NCBI GenBank assembly: GCA_028287545.1
Contig: JAQBPL010000312.1
Span: 1 to 15,343, forward strand
From: Vulcanimicrobiota bacterium
Lineage (GTDB): Bacteria > Eremiobacterota > Eremiobacteria > Baltobacterales > Baltobacteraceae
Direction of reading: 5' to 3'
Length of the DNA: 15,343 bases
Positions 13,761 to 15,343 of the stretch are shown one piece after another. The notes below the pieces were generated by a model. The model made no database searches. It was not told the DNA's origin and was given only the letters and a program-made list of their open reading frames with translations. The first letter of the stretch is position 1; every line of letters begins with the position of its first letter. The translations under genes were made by a program, and so were the position numbers.

Positions 13761-15343
13761 GTGATCTGGCTCCTCGCCACGGCGTTCCTCTCGCTGGGCC
13801 TCGTCAACCTCGACTTCTCGCGCGGCTGGTGGCAAGGGCAGCTCCAGCGGCTGGCCGTCGGCGTTCCCGCCGTCGCGGTGTTCTGCTACGCGACGCTCCC
13901 GCCGCTGGTCTTCCCGCAGGCGTTCGCGCTGCTGCTGCTGACGCTCGTCCCGAACGTCGTCGTCACCGCGTTCGGCACGGCGCGCCGCATCGTGATTACG
14001 CGCCGCATCGTCTCCCTGCGACGCACGCCGCTCTGGCCGCTCTTCGCGGCGGTCGGCGCGGTCGCGCTGTTCGCCTTGATCCTTGCCGTCATTCCCGTCG
14101 TCGACGCGAGCGGCTTGCGCGACCTCACCGGCGCGACGATTTCCTCGGCGAAGGCACCCGCCGCCGATCCGCGTCACGTGCGCGTCGTCCCGGAAGAGTC
14201 GGCGATCTTCGCCGGCGAGAAAGTCGTCGGCCAGCTCGGGGCGTACTATCGGGTCGGGACCTACAACGTGCAGTCCGAGAACGGGCGGCTCGTCTGGGTC
14301 GCGCCGCTGAACTTCCAGGGCGGGGTGCAGTGGCTGGTGCGGCACACGTCGCCCGGCGTCGTCATCGTCGACGCGGAGAATCCCGACGCGCCGGCCGAAC
14401 TGCGCCAGCGCGCCGGGCTGCGCTACATCCCCTCGGCGCTGCTCAACGACAACTTGCGGCGCCACGTGTGGCTGCGGTACGGCACCGAACTGCTGCTCGA
14501 AGAGACGCTGCAGCTCGATGCGCAAGGGAACCCGCGCTACCTCGTGACGCTCGGCCGGCCGACGCTCGGGTGGAGCGGCGAGGCGGTGACGGCGGTCGTG
14601 ATCGTCGACCCGGCGACCGGGGCGATGGAGCGCATCGCGCGCGCCGATTTCGGCCGGCTCCCGGCTTGGGTCAGCCGCGTATATCCGCCGGAACTCGTCA
14701 TCCGCTACAACGACTGGTTCGGGCGCTACGTGCACGGCTGGTGGAACGCCCAGATCGCCAAGCGCGACGTGCATCTTCCGGCTCGCGACGACGTCTTCGG
14801 GATCCTCCTCGCCGACGGCCGGTTCGTCTGGTTCGTCGATCACACGTCCCCGAGTGCAACCGACGCGTCGATGACCGGCTTTACCTACACCGACAGCAGG
14901 ACCGGCACAATGGTCTACTACACCTCGAGCGGCGGCGAGTATAATTCGTTCGGGGCCCAGCAGGCGGTGGCGGGGAATCCGATCGTCAAGCAAGGTCGCT
15001 TGATCCCCACTCAACCGGTGCTGTATACGTTGTTCGGACAAAATACGTGGGTAATCCCGGCTGTGGCCGATAACGGCAAATTCCAGACCCTCGCACTTGT
15101 TCAGGCTGCCGGCGGTCACGTGGTCGTGGGAAACAGCGCCTCCGCGTCGCCGGCGCAGGATGCGTTCGCCTCGTTCCGCGGGTACCTGGGAGACCGCTCG
15201 CCCGGCCCGAACGGCGCGACGATCGCAGGGACGCTCGACCGCTTCGCGTTCGCGGGCGGACGCGTGTGGTTCACGTTGCGCGAGCGTCGCGGGATCTTCA
15301 CGATCGTCGACCCGAACGGGCCCGACGTGCTGCTTGCGCGCGC
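13761..15343 (+). CDS. Large multi-pass membrane protein of unknown function (C-terminus beyond window)
   Basis: An uninterrupted frame from GTG 13761 to the right edge encodes at least 527 residues. Hydrophobic segments lie at about 1-17, 31-49, 52-72 and 92-114. A large soluble domain follows, probably outside the membrane. Tryptophan and tyrosine clusters recur in it (VWVAPLNF 178-185, QWLVRHTSPG 190-199, YIPSALLNDNLRRHVWLRY 222-240, PAWVSRVYPPE 301-311, WFGRYVHGWWN 319-329, FVWFVDHTSP 355-364). The order of these segments recalls conserved hypothetical membrane proteins of Bacillus relatives, but I cannot name the family with confidence. A later part (about 490-527) looks beta-rich and OB-like. 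AGGG nine bases before the GTG is a modest ribosome-binding site; no in-frame ATG lies nearby. Frames on the other strands here lack family signals. Confidence 0.85.
   Translation, partial: MIWLLATAFLSLGLVNLDFSRGWWQGQLQRLAVGVPAVAVFCYATLPPLVFPQAFALLLLTLVPNVVVTAFGTARRIVITRRIVSLRRTPLWPLFAAVGAVALFALILAVIPVVDASGLRDLTGATISSAKAPAADPRHVRVVPEESAIFAGEKVVGQLGAYYRVGTYNVQSENGRLVWVAPLNFQGGVQWLVRHTSPGVVIVDAENPDAPAELRQRAGLRYIPSALLNDNLRRHVWLRYGTELLLEETLQLDAQGNPRYLVTLGRPTLGWSGEAVTAVVIVDPATGAMERIARADFGRLPAWVSRVYPPELVIRYNDWFGRYVHGWWNAQIAKRDVHLPARDDVFGILLADGRFVWFVDHTSPSATDASMTGFTYTDSRTGTMVYYTSSGGEYNSFGAQQAVAGNPIVKQGRLIPTQPVLYTLFGQNTWVIPAVADNGKFQTLALVQAAGGHVVVGNSASASPAQDAFASFRGYLGDRSPGPNGATIAGTLDRFAFAGGRVWFTLRERRGIFTIVDPNGPDVLLAR

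Noticed and set aside
13652..14944. Plus-strand open frame of 430 codons near the right end
   Set aside because: Extremely Arg-rich, no family signal, and out of frame with the GTG-started membrane protein that has clear hydrophobic segments.
1..15343. CRISPR, insertion sequence or prophage content
   Set aside because: I found no regular repeat array, transposase, integrase, or terminal inverted repeats, and no gene resembling a phage or defence protein.

Overview
The window is about two-thirds G+C by eye and comes from a bacterium with an outer membrane, because it carries a large TonB-dependent receptor. HiPIP-type electron carriers, a carboxypeptidase-regulatory domain fused to the receptor and a small DUF3465-like protein would fit a soil diderm such as Candidatus Eremiobacterota (WPS-2), Acidobacteriota or a proteobacterium. 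The sequence alone does not decide, and the taxonomic guess is weak. I see no rRNA, CRISPR array, insertion sequence or phage gene. Gene density is very high, and base composition looks even throughout.

Left part (1-3902). Two tandem minus-strand genes encode small high-potential iron-sulfur proteins; the second is cut by the left edge, and a hairpin lies between them. A 318-base divergent intergenic region with an AT-rich inverted repeat (520-540) separates them from a plus-strand 1046-residue TonB-dependent receptor. The receptor gene ends one base before the next, convergent gene.

Central operon (11195 down to 3904, minus strand). Seven genes, separated by at most 10 bases or overlapping, encode a THI5/NMT1-like binding protein, an ABC ATPase, an ABC permease, a cytosine-deaminase-like amidohydrolase, an FAD-dependent oxidoreductase, a family III CoA-transferase and an enoyl-CoA hydratase. 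Read together they look like import of a small molecule, probably a nitrogen heterocycle, followed by hydrolytic deamination or ring hydrolysis, flavin-dependent oxidation, CoA activation and hydration. I know of no described pathway with this set. It is the best candidate for an undescribed system here. The amidohydrolase has Cys310 where E. coli CodA has the substrate-selectivity residue Asp314, so cytosine may not be the substrate.

Right part (11377-15343). A minus-strand tRNA-Pro(GGG) with an encoded CCA end is followed by a strong intrinsic terminator, which insulates the operon from tRNA transcription. On the plus strand come a type I RNase H, a membrane-anchored protein of unknown function, a NodB-type polysaccharide deacetylase and a possible 16-residue ORF overlapping its stop. 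A minus-strand DUF3465-like gene follows, with stop codons overlapping those of the 16-residue ORF. Divergent from it, a large plus-strand multi-pass membrane protein starts at a GTG and runs off the right edge.
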